In this document: piece after piece, positions 19,946 through 31,649 of the stretch
Layout of the letters: each line of letters begins with the position of its first letter
Numbering within the stretch: the first letter of the stretch is position 1
From: Phenylobacterium kunshanense
GTDB lineage: Bacteria > Pseudomonadota > Alphaproteobacteria > Caulobacterales > Caulobacteraceae
Assembly: GCF_003254525.1 (NCBI RefSeq)
Contig: NZ_QFYS01000004.1
Coordinates: 186,001-250,000 of the forward strand
Reading direction: 5' to 3'
Length of the DNA stretch: 64,000 nucleotides
The notes under the pieces: generated by a model
What the model was told of the DNA's origin: nothing
The model's input: the letters and a program-made list of their open reading frames with translations, nothing else
Database searches by the model: none
Translations under genes and position numbers: made by a program

Positions 19946-20548
19946 ATGCCGACCATCGATCTGTCCGCGACAAGCTGGATCGTACCCACCGGTTCTGCGC
20001 CCGGCGCACCGCCGTCCATCGCTGTCGGCGAGCCCACACCTGGCGGACGAGTCCGCGCCGTCGTGGGCACGTCGGGGGACGACACCCTTGCCGTCGAGGG
20101 CGGCGCCACGGCCATTGGGGCCGGCGGGTCCGACGTCTTCGTCCTGGTCTCGAATGGCCTCTCCGGTGACGAGCCCGAACGCCTTGGCGTGATCCTGGAC
20201 TACGACTTCAGCAACGATGCGCTAGACCTCGGCAAGCTCGGGGACGATGCGGTGATCGTCAGCCAGGACGCCATCAAGGGCGGGGCGCGGATCGGCATCG
20301 ACTACGACGGTGATGGCGACGAGGACGGCTATGTCCTCGCCTATACGCCTGGCCCCAACGGCGAGCCGGCGGAGATTCTGCCGGAGGACGACGATGGCGG
20401 CTTCACCATCCTGCCGTTCCCCTTGCCGACCGACGACGGCGTGTTCACGATCCTGCCGTATCCGATGCCCACCGATGGGCAGATTATCCTGACCCACGCC
20501 TTCGACGTCGGCGCCGCCATTCGGGCTCTCGACGGCTGGTCCGTCTAG
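19946..20548 (+). CDS. Small acidic RTX-like protein with tandem FTILP repeat
   Basis: This 200-residue protein has no N-terminal signal peptide and is very acidic. Residues 41-67 (GTSGDDTLAVEGGATAIGAGG then SDVFVL) and 82-98 (VILDYDFSNDALDLGKL) resemble the C-terminal calcium-binding/export region of serralysin-type proteins, and residues 119-130 (DYDGDGDEDGYV) form a DxDxDxDG calcium loop. A 14-residue tandem repeat follows at 153-166 and 167-180 (FTILPFPLPTDDGV, FTILPYPMPTDGQI). Type I secretion is inferred; no transporter genes are nearby. Its stop shares a CTAG with the convergent serine hydrolase stop. The function is unknown. Confidence 0.75.
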   Translation: MPTIDLSATSWIVPTGSAPGAPPSIAVGEPTPGGRVRAVVGTSGDDTLAVEGGATAIGAGGSDVFVLVSNGLSGDEPERLGVILDYDFSNDALDLGKLGDDAVIVSQDAIKGGARIGIDYDGDGDEDGYVLAYTPGPNGEPAEILPEDDDGGFTILPFPLPTDDGVFTILPYPMPTDGQIILTHAFDVGAAIRALDGWSV

Positions 20549-22035
20549 GGCGCGCTGAACTCCAGCACCTGCAGCGAGGCGGGCGCGGTGGGCGCGAGCA
20601 GCAGCCGCGCCTGCAGCGTCCCGCGCTCGCAGGGGTAGCGAACGGTGGCCGCCGTGGCCGTGTCCGTGACGATCGGCTCGGGCGCCCGGCACGTGCCGAG
20701 CTTCGCCTTCAGCGCCGCGAGCTCGGCGTTGCGGTGCGCCACGTCGCGGTCCAGCAGCAGGTTCATGGCCAGGGCCTCGCGCGCCGCCAGGACATCGCCG
20801 GCCGCATAGATCTTCGCCGCCGCGTCGGCCATGGCCCTCACGCCGGCGCTGGGCGGCGCGGTTCGCGTCGGGAAGGCGCCGGATTTCACCAGGGCGATGG
20901 CGGCCTCCCGCACCACCAGTGACGCCGGCGCATAGGTCCGGTTGGCGAAGGCGAACACGCCGACGCCGCGCTCGGGCAGCATGAGGACGTTGGAGCCATA
21001 GCCTGGCAGACCGCCTGAGTGGGTGAAGTGCGGGCCCAGTACGCAGTCGGCATAGACGATGGTTCCCATGCCGTAGGCCCGCGCCCGGTCGCAGCCGCCG
21101 GGCTCGGCCCTGGCCACCACTGAGGGGAAGTTCTGCCCCCGGACGATCTCGCGGATGCTCGACCGCTTCAGGATGCCGTCCTCTGGCCCGTCGCGCGCCG
21201 GCCAGGCCGCCAGCTCCCAGGCCATGTAACGGGCGTAGTCGTTGGCCGTCGTCATCAGCCCGCCCATCGCCCCGAAGGCGCCCGGGCCCAGGGAGGGTTC
21301 TTCCTTCCAGGCGCCGTCTTCCCAGCGATAGCCGATCGCCCGCCGGCCCGCCGGGGCCCGGGCCTGGTCGTAGGTGCTCGAGCGCATGCCCAGCGGCTTC
21401 AGGAACGCGCCCTCGATGTAGTCGGCGTAGTTGATCCCGGCGGCGTTGGTGACGACCCGCCCGGCGAGCGCGTAACCGAAGTTGGAGTATTCGAACGCCA
21501 TCCCCGGCGCCCGCGAGAACGGCACGCCCGCCGCCACGAAGCGCGAGAAATCGGCCTCGGTCATGTCCAGTTGGCGGTCGCCCCAGGGGTCGTCGGTGAC
21601 GAAGCCGGCGTTGTGGGTAAGGAGGTCGCGGACCGTGACCTCCGGGCTGTCCGTCGTGGGGTACGCGAGCCCGGCCAGCTCGGGCACGATCGTCTCGGCC
21701 GGGGCGTCCAGGGTGAGTTTCCCTTGGTCCCGCAGCTTCAAGGCCGCCAGGGCGGTGAAGTTCTTGGACATCGAGGCGATGCGGAAAACGCTGTCGGGCG
21801 TCACCGGCGCCTTCGACGTCACGTCCTGCACGCCAAGGGCGCGGACGTAGGCGAGCTTGCCGTCCATGACGACGCCATAGACCAGCCCCGGGACGTGCTG
21901 CTCGCGCATCCAGGTCTCGAACAGCGGGTCGACCCCGGCGAAGGCGGCCTTTTGGGCCTCGGTCTGGGCGGCTGCGGGTGTGGCCAGGCACACGAGGCCG
22001 AGGGCGAGGGCGGCCAGGCGCAGGAACTTGAACAT
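20545..22035 (-). CDS. Exported serine hydrolase, beta-lactamase/class C esterase family
   Basis: This 496-residue protein has a signal peptide (MFKFLRLAALALGLVCLATPAAAQ), which fixes the start at 22035 rather than an upstream in-frame codon. The beta-lactamase-fold active site is complete: SxxK in ASMSKNFT, YxN in FEYSNFGYALAG, and HSGG in HFTHSGGLPGYG. A C-terminal domain of about 100 residues follows the catalytic fold. Such proteins are esterases, D-aminopeptidases or penicillin-binding-like hydrolases in the periplasm; the substrate cannot be read from sequence. It is convergent with the RTX-like gene and divergent from the alkylsulfatase. Confidence 0.9.
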   Translation of the reverse strand: MFKFLRLAALALGLVCLATPAAAQTEAQKAAFAGVDPLFETWMREQHVPGLVYGVVMDGKLAYVRALGVQDVTSKAPVTPDSVFRIASMSKNFTALAALKLRDQGKLTLDAPAETIVPELAGLAYPTTDSPEVTVRDLLTHNAGFVTDDPWGDRQLDMTEADFSRFVAAGVPFSRAPGMAFEYSNFGYALAGRVVTNAAGINYADYIEGAFLKPLGMRSSTYDQARAPAGRRAIGYRWEDGAWKEEPSLGPGAFGAMGGLMTTANDYARYMAWELAAWPARDGPEDGILKRSSIREIVRGQNFPSVVARAEPGGCDRARAYGMGTIVYADCVLGPHFTHSGGLPGYGSNVLMLPERGVGVFAFANRTYAPASLVVREAAIALVKSGAFPTRTAPPSAGVRAMADAAAKIYAAGDVLAAREALAMNLLLDRDVAHRNAELAALKAKLGTCRAPEPIVTDTATAATVRYPCERGTLQARLLLAPTAPASLQVLEFSAP

Positions 22036-22130
22036 GGGGGCTTCCGGCTGGAGGAGGCGCCGATGCCAGCCGGGCGGGGCGTCGAAGTCAAGGCGCGCGG
22101 AATGGGTAATCCGTGACAATCTCAAAGTCG

Positions 22131-22151
22131 CTGTCCCACTAGTCAGGACAG
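22131..22151. promoter_or_regulatory. Inverted repeat between serine hydrolase and alkylsulfatase genes
   Basis: CTGTCC (22131-22136) and GGACAG (22146-22151) form 6-bp arms separated by 9 nt including ACTAGT. It lies in the 152-bp divergent gap, about 37 bp before the alkylsulfatase start, and is a candidate operator. Confidence 0.35.
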
Positions 22152-22187
22152 AGGCGCCGGCGCATGACCGGCGGGGGAGGAGACGTC

Positions 22188-24059
22188 ATGAAGAACGCCC
22201 TGATCGGAGCTGTCGCCACGCTGGTGCTTGCGGGGAGCGCCCAGGCCGCGCCCGACTTCGCCGACCGCCAGGACTACGCCTTCGCCGAGAAGGGCTTCGT
22301 CGGCACGCGGACCGATCCGAAGATCCTCGCCGCCGACGGCCGCGTCGTGTGGGACCTCGCCGCCTACGACTTCCTGAAGGCCCCGGCTCCGGCCAGCGCC
22401 AACCCCAGCCTGTGGCGCCAGTCCGGCCTGCTGGCGAAGCACGGCCTGTTCGAGGTCACCAAGGGCGTGTGGCAGGTGCGCGGCTTCGACATCTCGAACG
22501 CCACCTTCATCGCCGGCAAGACGGGCTGGATCGTCATCGATCCGCTGACCTCGGCCGAGGCGGCCAAGGCGGCGCTGGACCTCGCGAACGAGAAGCTCGG
22601 CGCCCGGCCGGTGGTGGCGCTGATCTACACCCACAGCCACGCCGACCACTTCGGCGGCGCCCGGGGCATGGTCGCCCAGGCCGACGTCGACGCCGGCAAG
22701 GTGCAGGTGATCGCGCCGCACGGGTTCCTGGAGCATGCGGTCAGCGAGAACATCATCGCCGGCCCGGCCATGGCGCGCCGCGCGACCTACCAGTTCGGCA
22801 GCTTCCTGCCCAAAGGCCCGACCGGCCAGCTCAGCTCGGGCATCGGCCCCGCGGTCAGCGCGGGGACGCAGACCCTGGTCCCACCGACCGTCGACATCGT
22901 CCGGACCGGACAGGAGCTGGTCGTCGACGGGGTGCGGTTGCAGTTCCAGATCACGCCCGGCACGGAAGCGCCGGCCGAGATGAACATCTACCTGCCTGAC
23001 CTGAAGGCCCTGTGCCTGGCCGAGAACGCCAACGCCACCCTGCACAACGTGCTCACCCCTCGCGGGGCGCTGGTCCGGGACGCGAAGGCCTGGGCCGACT
23101 ACCTGTCGGAATCCATTCGCCTCTATGGCGACAAGTCCGACGTGGTGTTCACCAGCCACGCCTGGCCGCGCTGGGGTCGGCCGGTGATCGCCGAGTACCT
23201 GGAAAAGCACCGCGACCTCTACAAGTACCTGCACGACCAGTCGGTCCGGCTGATGAACGACGGCTATCTGCCGAACGAGATCGCCAACCGTCTGAAGCTG
23301 CCCGAGGCGCTGGACAGCGAATGGTACAATCGCGGCTACTACGGCACGCTCAGCTTCAATTCGCGCGCGGTCTATCAGCGCTACATGGGCTGGTACGACG
23401 CCAACCCGGTCCACCTCGCGCCGCTGGAGCCGGCCGACGAGGCGGCCCGCTACGTCGCCCTGATGGGCGGCCCTGAAAAGGTCCTCACTGCGGCCCAGGA
23501 GGCCTACGCCAAGGGCGACGACCGCTGGGCCGGCGAGCTCGCCAACCGGCTGGTCATGGCCGACGCCGCCAACACCGCCGCCCGCCAGCTCCTGGCCCAG
23601 GTCTACGAGCGCCAGGGCGCGGGGGCCGAGAGCGCCATCTGGCGGAACATGTATCTCGCCGGCGCGCAGGAATTGCGGGAGGGCGTGAAGCCGTCGCCCG
23701 CCGGTGCCGCGGCGCTGGAGATGGTGCGCAACACGCCCACGCCGATGCTGCTGGAGCTGCTCGCCGTGCGCCTCGATCCGGAGAAGGCCAAGGACGCGGC
23801 GCTGACCGTCGACCTCGTCTTCCCGGACCGCAAGGAGCGCTTCCGCGTCCGCCTGAAGCACGCGGTGCTGACGCACGAGTCCAACCCCACGGGCCCGGCC
23901 GACGCCGTCTACACCCTGCCGCGGGCGCAGTTCCTCGGCGGGGCGCTGATGGGCGCCGACCTCTCGAAGGCGGCGACGTCGGGCGACGCCGGCGCCCTCA
24001 ATCGCCTGCTCGGCTACCTGAGCCCGCCCCGCGCCAACTTCCCGATCGTGACGCGGTAA
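22188..24059 (+). CDS. Alkyl sulfatase, metallo-beta-lactamase fold (SdsA1-like)
   Basis: This 623-residue exported enzyme hydrolyses primary alkyl sulfates such as dodecyl sulfate to alcohol and sulfate. I chose the ATG at 22188 because it follows a strong GGGGGAGGAG and starts a signal peptide (MKNALIGAVATLVLAGSAQA). The di-zinc signature THSHADHFGG, LAENANATLHN with the metal-binding acidic residue, and TSHAWPRWG match SdsA1. A middle alkylsulfatase dimerisation domain (YNRGYYGTLSFNSRAVYQ) and a C-terminal SCP2-like lipid-binding domain follow. It would supply sulfur or carbon from surfactants in the periplasm. Confidence 0.93.
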   Translation: MKNALIGAVATLVLAGSAQAAPDFADRQDYAFAEKGFVGTRTDPKILAADGRVVWDLAAYDFLKAPAPASANPSLWRQSGLLAKHGLFEVTKGVWQVRGFDISNATFIAGKTGWIVIDPLTSAEAAKAALDLANEKLGARPVVALIYTHSHADHFGGARGMVAQADVDAGKVQVIAPHGFLEHAVSENIIAGPAMARRATYQFGSFLPKGPTGQLSSGIGPAVSAGTQTLVPPTVDIVRTGQELVVDGVRLQFQITPGTEAPAEMNIYLPDLKALCLAENANATLHNVLTPRGALVRDAKAWADYLSESIRLYGDKSDVVFTSHAWPRWGRPVIAEYLEKHRDLYKYLHDQSVRLMNDGYLPNEIANRLKLPEALDSEWYNRGYYGTLSFNSRAVYQRYMGWYDANPVHLAPLEPADEAARYVALMGGPEKVLTAAQEAYAKGDDRWAGELANRLVMADAANTAARQLLAQVYERQGAGAESAIWRNMYLAGAQELREGVKPSPAGAAALEMVRNTPTPMLLELLAVRLDPEKAKDAALTVDLVFPDRKERFRVRLKHAVLTHESNPTGPADAVYTLPRAQFLGGALMGADLSKAATSGDAGALNRLLGYLSPPRANFPIVTR

Positions 24060-24062
24060 CGG

Positions 24063-25445
24063 CTACTCCGCGGCCATCGCGGGCGCGCCGGCGGCTTCCG
24101 CCCGCGCCGGGACGGGCAGGGTGTTGCCCGCCGCCTTGGCCCGCTTCTCGCCCTTCTCGATCTCCTTCAGGAGGTCGTGAACGTAGATGCCGAAGTCCAC
24201 CTGGATCGTGTGCCGGGCCGACTTGTAGTAGGGGCCGAGGTGCAGCGCCTCATCGGCGGCGGTCACCTGGCGCATCTCGTCCGGCGCGGGCGGGCGGTAC
24301 TTTCCGACCAGGTAGGCGCCGGCCAGCTTCGCCTGCTGCTCCGCGAAGTTCACCAGGGTCGGCAGCGGCTGGGCGAGGCCCATGAAGAACAGGTTCGGCA
24401 CGCCCGGCTGCATCATCCGCTTGAACAGCGGAAAGCGGTGTTCGGCGTCGGGCAGCAGAGCCGGGTCGGTGAAGAAGGGGAAGCTGATCTTGTAGCCGGT
24501 GGCGTAGACGATCACGTCCACGTCCTCGACGCTGCCGTCCTCGAACTTCACCTGCCTGCCCATCAACTCGGCGATGTTCGGCTTGAATTTCACGTCGCCG
24601 CAGCCGGCCCGGGTCAGGAACTCGCCCGAGACCGAGGGGTGCGCCTCCAGCGGCTCATGGTCGGGCTTGGGCAGGCCGTAGTCCTCCATCCGCCCGACCG
24701 CGCGCTTGATCTTCTTCCGCGCCAGGGCCAGGCCCAGCTTGCGCGGCATCCAGTGGGGCATGGACGCCTTGTCCGCCACCTTGCCGTCCATGTACTTCGG
24801 CAGCACCCAGACGCCCCGCCGGGCGGCGACCCAGAGGTTCCTGGCGATCGGCTTCTGCGACAGCTCGGAGGCCACATCCATGGCCGAGTTGCCCATGCCG
24901 ACGACGACCACGCTCTTGCCGCGCATGTCCACCGGGTCGAACGGCGTGCGGTAGCTGTGGACGTGGAAGTGTGGCCCGTCGAAGTGGCCGGGATATTCCG
25001 GCGTCCGCGGGTCCCAGTGGTGGCCGTTGCAGACGAACAGCACGTCGTAGAGGCGCGTCTCGCCGGTCGACAGCTTCACCCGCCACAGCCCGTCGGCCGT
25101 CCGCTCGGCGTGCTCGACGGCGGTGTTGAAGGTAATCCGTTTCCTGAGGTCGAAGTGGTCCACGTAGTCGTGGAAATACTGCAGCAGCTGGCGGTGGTGC
25201 GGAAAGTCGGGCCAGTCGGCCGGCACGGGATAGTCCTCGAACGCGAGGCGCCACTTCGAGGTGTCGATGTGCAGGCTCTCGTAACAGGCCGACTTGCCGT
25301 TCGGGTTGTTGAAGTACCAGTTGCCGCCGATGTCGTCCGACATCTCGAAGCAGTCGAACGGCACGCCCAGATCCTGCAGCCGCTTGGCCGTGGTGAAGCC
25401 GGAACACCCGGCGCCGATAATGCAGGCCTTGGGCAAGGCGGCCAT
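24063..25445 (-). CDS. Flavin-containing monooxygenase (FMO / Baeyer-Villiger type)
   Basis: This 460-residue NADPH-dependent flavoprotein starts at an ATG with AGGAGG 7 nt upstream. The FAD-binding GAGCSGFTTAK lies near residue 11 and the NADPH-binding VGMGNSAMDVA near 190. The fingerprint FDGPHFHVHSYRTP fits the FxGxxxHxxx(Y/F) motif shared by FMOs and Baeyer-Villiger monooxygenases, and VIVYATGYK is the usual C-terminal FMO motif. It should insert one oxygen into a heteroatom, or into a ketone. It converges on the alkylsulfatase with a 3-bp gap and is divergent from the aminotransferase-GMC pair. Confidence 0.9.
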   Translation of the reverse strand: MAALPKACIIGAGCSGFTTAKRLQDLGVPFDCFEMSDDIGGNWYFNNPNGKSACYESLHIDTSKWRLAFEDYPVPADWPDFPHHRQLLQYFHDYVDHFDLRKRITFNTAVEHAERTADGLWRVKLSTGETRLYDVLFVCNGHHWDPRTPEYPGHFDGPHFHVHSYRTPFDPVDMRGKSVVVVGMGNSAMDVASELSQKPIARNLWVAARRGVWVLPKYMDGKVADKASMPHWMPRKLGLALARKKIKRAVGRMEDYGLPKPDHEPLEAHPSVSGEFLTRAGCGDVKFKPNIAELMGRQVKFEDGSVEDVDVIVYATGYKISFPFFTDPALLPDAEHRFPLFKRMMQPGVPNLFFMGLAQPLPTLVNFAEQQAKLAGAYLVGKYRPPAPDEMRQVTAADEALHLGPYYKSARHTIQVDFGIYVHDLLKEIEKGEKRAKAAGNTLPVPARAEAAGAPAMAAE

Positions 25446-25740
25446 GACGCTTCCTCCTGAACTCGTTGCCCAGCAGCCTGACGCCTTGCCGTCACGTCCG
25501 CCAAGGGATGAGGCCACTGCGACGCCAGTGGCCCGTGACAGCGGCGCCGTGAGCCGCTATGCATCGGACATCATGAGCCGCCGGTCGCCCCAAGCCCTTG
25601 AGGTAGCCGCCCCCCGCGCGGGGGTTTGCGAGGCCATGCGCGGCTGATCCGCCGCCGGCCCCGACGATCCCCCGCAGTCCCTGCGGATGGATCGGCCAGG
25701 CTCTTTCTCCATCCGCGCCCCAAGCCCGATGGAGACTTCT
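25446..25740. other. 295-bp divergent intergenic region
   Basis: I see no gene here. It must hold the promoters of the flavin monooxygenase (left) and of the aminotransferase-GMC operon (right). The only structure noticed is a 14-bp GC palindrome CCCCCGCGCGGGGG at 25611-25624, followed by TTT. Confidence 0.5.
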
Positions 25741-26943
25741 ATGACCACCCCCTGGAACGATCGCTTCAGTCATCGGATGGCGCGGGTGCGCGCGTCCGAG
25801 ATCCGGGAGCTGCTCAAGCTCCTGGACCAGCCCGACATCATCTCGTTCGCCGGCGGCATCCCCGATCCGGCGCTGTTCCCGGCCGGGCGCATCGCCTCCA
25901 CCTATGCCGAGGTGTTGGCCGAGGCCGCGCCCCAGGCGCTGCAGTATTCGGTGAGCGAGGGCCTGCCCGAACTGCGCCGCTGGATCGCCGCGCGCATGAC
26001 CGCCGCCGGGGCGCCGTGCGACGAGGGCAACATCCTGATCACCGCCGGCTCGCAGCAGGCGCTGGACTTGATCGGCAAGCTGTTCCTGAGCCCCGGCGAC
26101 ACGGTGCTGGCCGAGCGGCCGACCTACCTGGGCGCGCTGGGCGCCTTCAACGCCTACGAGCCGTCGTACGCGGACCTCGCGCAGCCGCCGCCGGCCTGGA
26201 CGAAGCTGGCCTACATCGTCCCCGACTTCGCCAATCCCTCGGGCCGCACCCTGACCCGCGCCGAGCGCACGGCCCTGCTCGACATGGCCCATGAGCGCGA
26301 CGTCGTGGTGATCGAGGACGCGGCCTACCGCGACCTGCGCTTCGCCGGGGGCGCCGAGCCGTCGATCCTGGCGCTCGACATCGCCCGGACGGGCTCGATC
26401 GAGGACGCGCGGACCCTCTACTGCGGCACCTTCTCCAAGACCCTGTCGCCGGCGCTGCGGCTCGGCTGGGTCTGCGCGCCGCGGGCGGTGATCGACAAGC
26501 TGGTGCTGCTGAAGCAGGGCGGCGACCTGCACGTCTCGACGATCAACCAGATGGTCGCCGCCCGCGTCGTCGCCGAGGGCTGGGACTCGCACCTGGAGCG
26601 CCTGCGCGCCGCCGGCCGCGAGCGGGCGGCCGCCATGCAGACCGCGCTCGCCCGGCACATGCCCATGGGCGTCACCTGGACCCGGCCCCAGGGCGGGATG
26701 TTCGTCTGGGTGGAGCTGCCGCACGGCTTCGACGGGGCGGCGCTGCTGGAGGCGGCCCTGGCCGAGGAGCGGGTGGCCTTCGTGCCCGGCGCGCCGTTCT
26801 TCGCCGTGGAGCCCGACGCGGCGACCCTTCGCCTCAGCTATTCGCTGCCGCCGCCCGACGCGATCGACGAGGGGATCCGCCGCCTGGCCCGCGCCATCGA
26901 CGCGCGCATGGCCCACGGCTCCCCGAGGGCCAGGGCCAGCTAG
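25741..26943 (+). CDS. PLP-dependent aminotransferase (2-aminoadipate/MocR-type, no DNA-binding domain)
   Basis: This 400-residue fold-type I aminotransferase lacks the GntR domain of MocR regulators, so it is an enzyme. The N-terminal IISFAGGIPDPALFP, the phosphate-binding TAGSQQALDLIGK, the Asn/Pro of VPDFANPSGRTLT, the Asp/Tyr of IEDAAYRDLRF, the Schiff-base lysine in GTFSKTLSPALRLGW, and the substrate Arg in ATLRLSYSLP are in order. I prefer the ATG at 25741 (GGAG 5 nt upstream); an ATG at 25729 is possible. Likely substrates are 2-aminoadipate, aromatic or branched amino acids. A GMC oxidoreductase follows after 32 bp. Confidence 0.9.
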   Translation: MTTPWNDRFSHRMARVRASEIRELLKLLDQPDIISFAGGIPDPALFPAGRIASTYAEVLAEAAPQALQYSVSEGLPELRRWIAARMTAAGAPCDEGNILITAGSQQALDLIGKLFLSPGDTVLAERPTYLGALGAFNAYEPSYADLAQPPPAWTKLAYIVPDFANPSGRTLTRAERTALLDMAHERDVVVIEDAAYRDLRFAGGAEPSILALDIARTGSIEDARTLYCGTFSKTLSPALRLGWVCAPRAVIDKLVLLKQGGDLHVSTINQMVAARVVAEGWDSHLERLRAAGRERAAAMQTALARHMPMGVTWTRPQGGMFVWVELPHGFDGAALLEAALAEERVAFVPGAPFFAVEPDAATLRLSYSLPPPDAIDEGIRRLARAIDARMAHGSPRARAS

Positions 26944-26975
26944 CGGTCTGCGCCGACTTGCCCCATGGAGTAGCC

Positions 26976-28604
26976 ATGGCGAAGCCTGCGGACACCCTGG
27001 ACGGCGCGTACGACTACATCGTGGTCGGGGCGGGCTCGGCCGGCTGCGTGCTGGCCAACCGCCTCTCCGCGAACCCCGCCAATCGGGTGCTGGTGCTGGA
27101 GGCGGGGGGCAAGGACGACTGGGTCTGGTTCCACGTGCCGGTCGGCTACCTCTTCGCCATCGGCAATCCGCGCTCGGACTGGATGTTCGAGACCGAGGCC
27201 GAGCCGGGCCTAAATGGCCGGGCTCTGAAGTATCCGCGGGGCAAGGTGGTCGGCGGCTCGTCGGCCATCAACGCCATGATCTCCATGCGCGGCCAGGCGG
27301 CCGACTACGACCACTGGCGCCAGCTCGGCGTCGCCGGCTGGGGCTGGGACGACGTGCGGCCGGTGTTCCGCCGCCTCGACGACCACTTCCTGGGCGAGGG
27401 CGAGCACCATGGCGTGGGCGGCGAGTGGCGGGTCGAGGCGCCGCGCGTGCGCTGGGCTGTCCTCGACGCCATCGCCAAGGCGGCCAACGAGATGGGCGTG
27501 CCCTCGACGCCCGACTTCAACACCGGCGACAACACCGGGGTCGGCCCCTTCCACGTGAACCAGCGCCGGGGCCTGCGCTGGTCGGCGGCCCGGGCCTTTC
27601 TCACCCCCGCGCTGAGGCGGCCGAACCTGCGGCTCGAGACCGGCGTGACCGTCGAGCGCGTCCTGTTCGAGGGCCGCCGGGCGGTCGGCGTCCGCTTCCG
27701 CCGGGGCGGTCAGGTGATGGAGGCGCGGTCGCAGGGCGAGGTGATCCTGTCGGCCGGCTCGCTGGGCTCCACCCAGATCCTCCAGCTTTCGGGCGTGGGG
27801 CCCGGGGAGCTGCTGTCCGGCCACGGCGTGCCGGTGGTGCTGGAGAAGCCCGGCGTCGGCCGCAACCTGCAGGACCACCTGCAGCAGCGGGCGATCTACA
27901 GGGTCACCGGCGTGCCGACCCTCAACGTCATGTACCGCTCGCTGGTCCGGCGTGGGCTGATGGGGCTGGAGTATGCGCTCTTCCGGACCGGCCCGCTGAC
28001 CATGGCGCCCAGCCAGCTCGGCATCTTCACCACCTCGTCGCCCGAGCACGAGCGGCCGAACATCCAGTTCCACGTCCAGCCCCTGTCCCTGGACCGCTTC
28101 GGCGAGCCGTTGCACCCGTTCCCGGCGGTGACGGTGGCGGCCTGCAACCTGCGCCCCACGTCGCGCGGGGAGGTGCGGTTGCGCTCGGCGGACCCGGCCG
28201 CCGCGCCGGTGATCGCGCCGAACTACCTGGCCACCGAGGAAGACCGCCGCGTCGCCGCCGACGCCATCCGCGTCACCCGCCGTCTGATGCGCCAGCCGGC
28301 GCTCGCGGCCTACCGCCCGGAGGAATATCTGCCGGGGCCGGCGGTCGGCGACGACGACGCAGCGCTCGCCAGGGCCGCCGGCGACATCGGCACGACGATC
28401 TTCCACCCCGTCGGCACGGCGAAGATGGGCCTGGCCTCCGATCCCCTGGCGGTGACGGACGCGCGCCTGCGGGTGATGGGCCTGGAGGCCCTGCGCGTCA
28501 TCGACGCCTCGGTGATGCCGACCATCACCTCAGGCAACACCAACACGCCCACGATCATGATCGCGGAGCGCGGCGCGGGCTTCGTGCTGGAAGACTCGGC
28601 GTAG
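26976..28604 (+). CDS. GMC family oxidoreductase (choline/alcohol dehydrogenase-like)
   Basis: This 542-residue FAD enzyme oxidises alcohols to aldehydes. The ADP-binding YIVVGAGSAGCVLANRLS lies near residue 15. GMC signature 1 lies around KYPRGKVVGGSSAINAMI, and signature 2 around VILSAGSLGSTQILQLSG. The active-site His is in TTIFHPVGTAKMG and the second catalytic residue is the Asn in SGNTNTPT. The ATG at 26976 has GGAG 5 nt upstream. It is the second gene of a likely operon with the aminotransferase. It is probably an alcohol, aliphatic or sugar dehydrogenase; the specificity is not legible from sequence. Confidence 0.93.
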   Translation: MAKPADTLDGAYDYIVVGAGSAGCVLANRLSANPANRVLVLEAGGKDDWVWFHVPVGYLFAIGNPRSDWMFETEAEPGLNGRALKYPRGKVVGGSSAINAMISMRGQAADYDHWRQLGVAGWGWDDVRPVFRRLDDHFLGEGEHHGVGGEWRVEAPRVRWAVLDAIAKAANEMGVPSTPDFNTGDNTGVGPFHVNQRRGLRWSAARAFLTPALRRPNLRLETGVTVERVLFEGRRAVGVRFRRGGQVMEARSQGEVILSAGSLGSTQILQLSGVGPGELLSGHGVPVVLEKPGVGRNLQDHLQQRAIYRVTGVPTLNVMYRSLVRRGLMGLEYALFRTGPLTMAPSQLGIFTTSSPEHERPNIQFHVQPLSLDRFGEPLHPFPAVTVAACNLRPTSRGEVRLRSADPAAAPVIAPNYLATEEDRRVAADAIRVTRRLMRQPALAAYRPEEYLPGPAVGDDDAALARAAGDIGTTIFHPVGTAKMGLASDPLAVTDARLRVMGLEALRVIDASVMPTITSGNTNTPTIMIAERGAGFVLEDSA

Positions 28605-28625
28605 CGGCGCGCCTTCAGGCGCCGG

Positions 28626-31382
<2,757 letters not shown>

Positions 31383-31451
31383 GGGAAGTGTCCGTAAGGC
31401 GGCGATGGGCCCTTCGCCCGCCAATCAGAAGGCGCTCTTTTGGGGCGTGGC

Positions 31452-31481
31452 TGACTTAAGGACTGGCCCCCTTCAAGTCAA
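31452..31481 (-). promoter_or_regulatory. Candidate secA promoter with embedded inverted repeat
   Basis: Read leftwards, TTGACT (31481-31476) and TTAAGT (31459-31454) are separated by 16 nt and fit a sigma-70-type promoter placed just upstream of the secA starts. The same bases form an inverted repeat, TGACTTAAGG (31452-31461) against CCTTCAAGTCA (31470-31480), with one bulged base. A regulator or RNA hairpin could act there. The rest of the 225-bp gap to the kinase gene shows nothing I can name. Confidence 0.45.
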
Positions 31482-31649
31482 CGCGCGGCCCACCCTGGGC
31501 GGCAGCGTACGCGAAATGCGCCGACAAACCGATCGATCCCCCCGTCGGTGTCGGGGCGCCGTCGCGTGTCGCGCTTCCGGAACGGCCGGGTCTTGCCACC
31601 CGCCTCGACGCGGTCTTTGTAGGGACGCAAGCCAGGGAGCCGCCCGCCC

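Noticed and set aside
22143..23876. Long minus-strand frame opposite the alkylsulfatase
   Set aside because: The plus-strand gene has all alkylsulfatase motifs; the minus frame is low-complexity.
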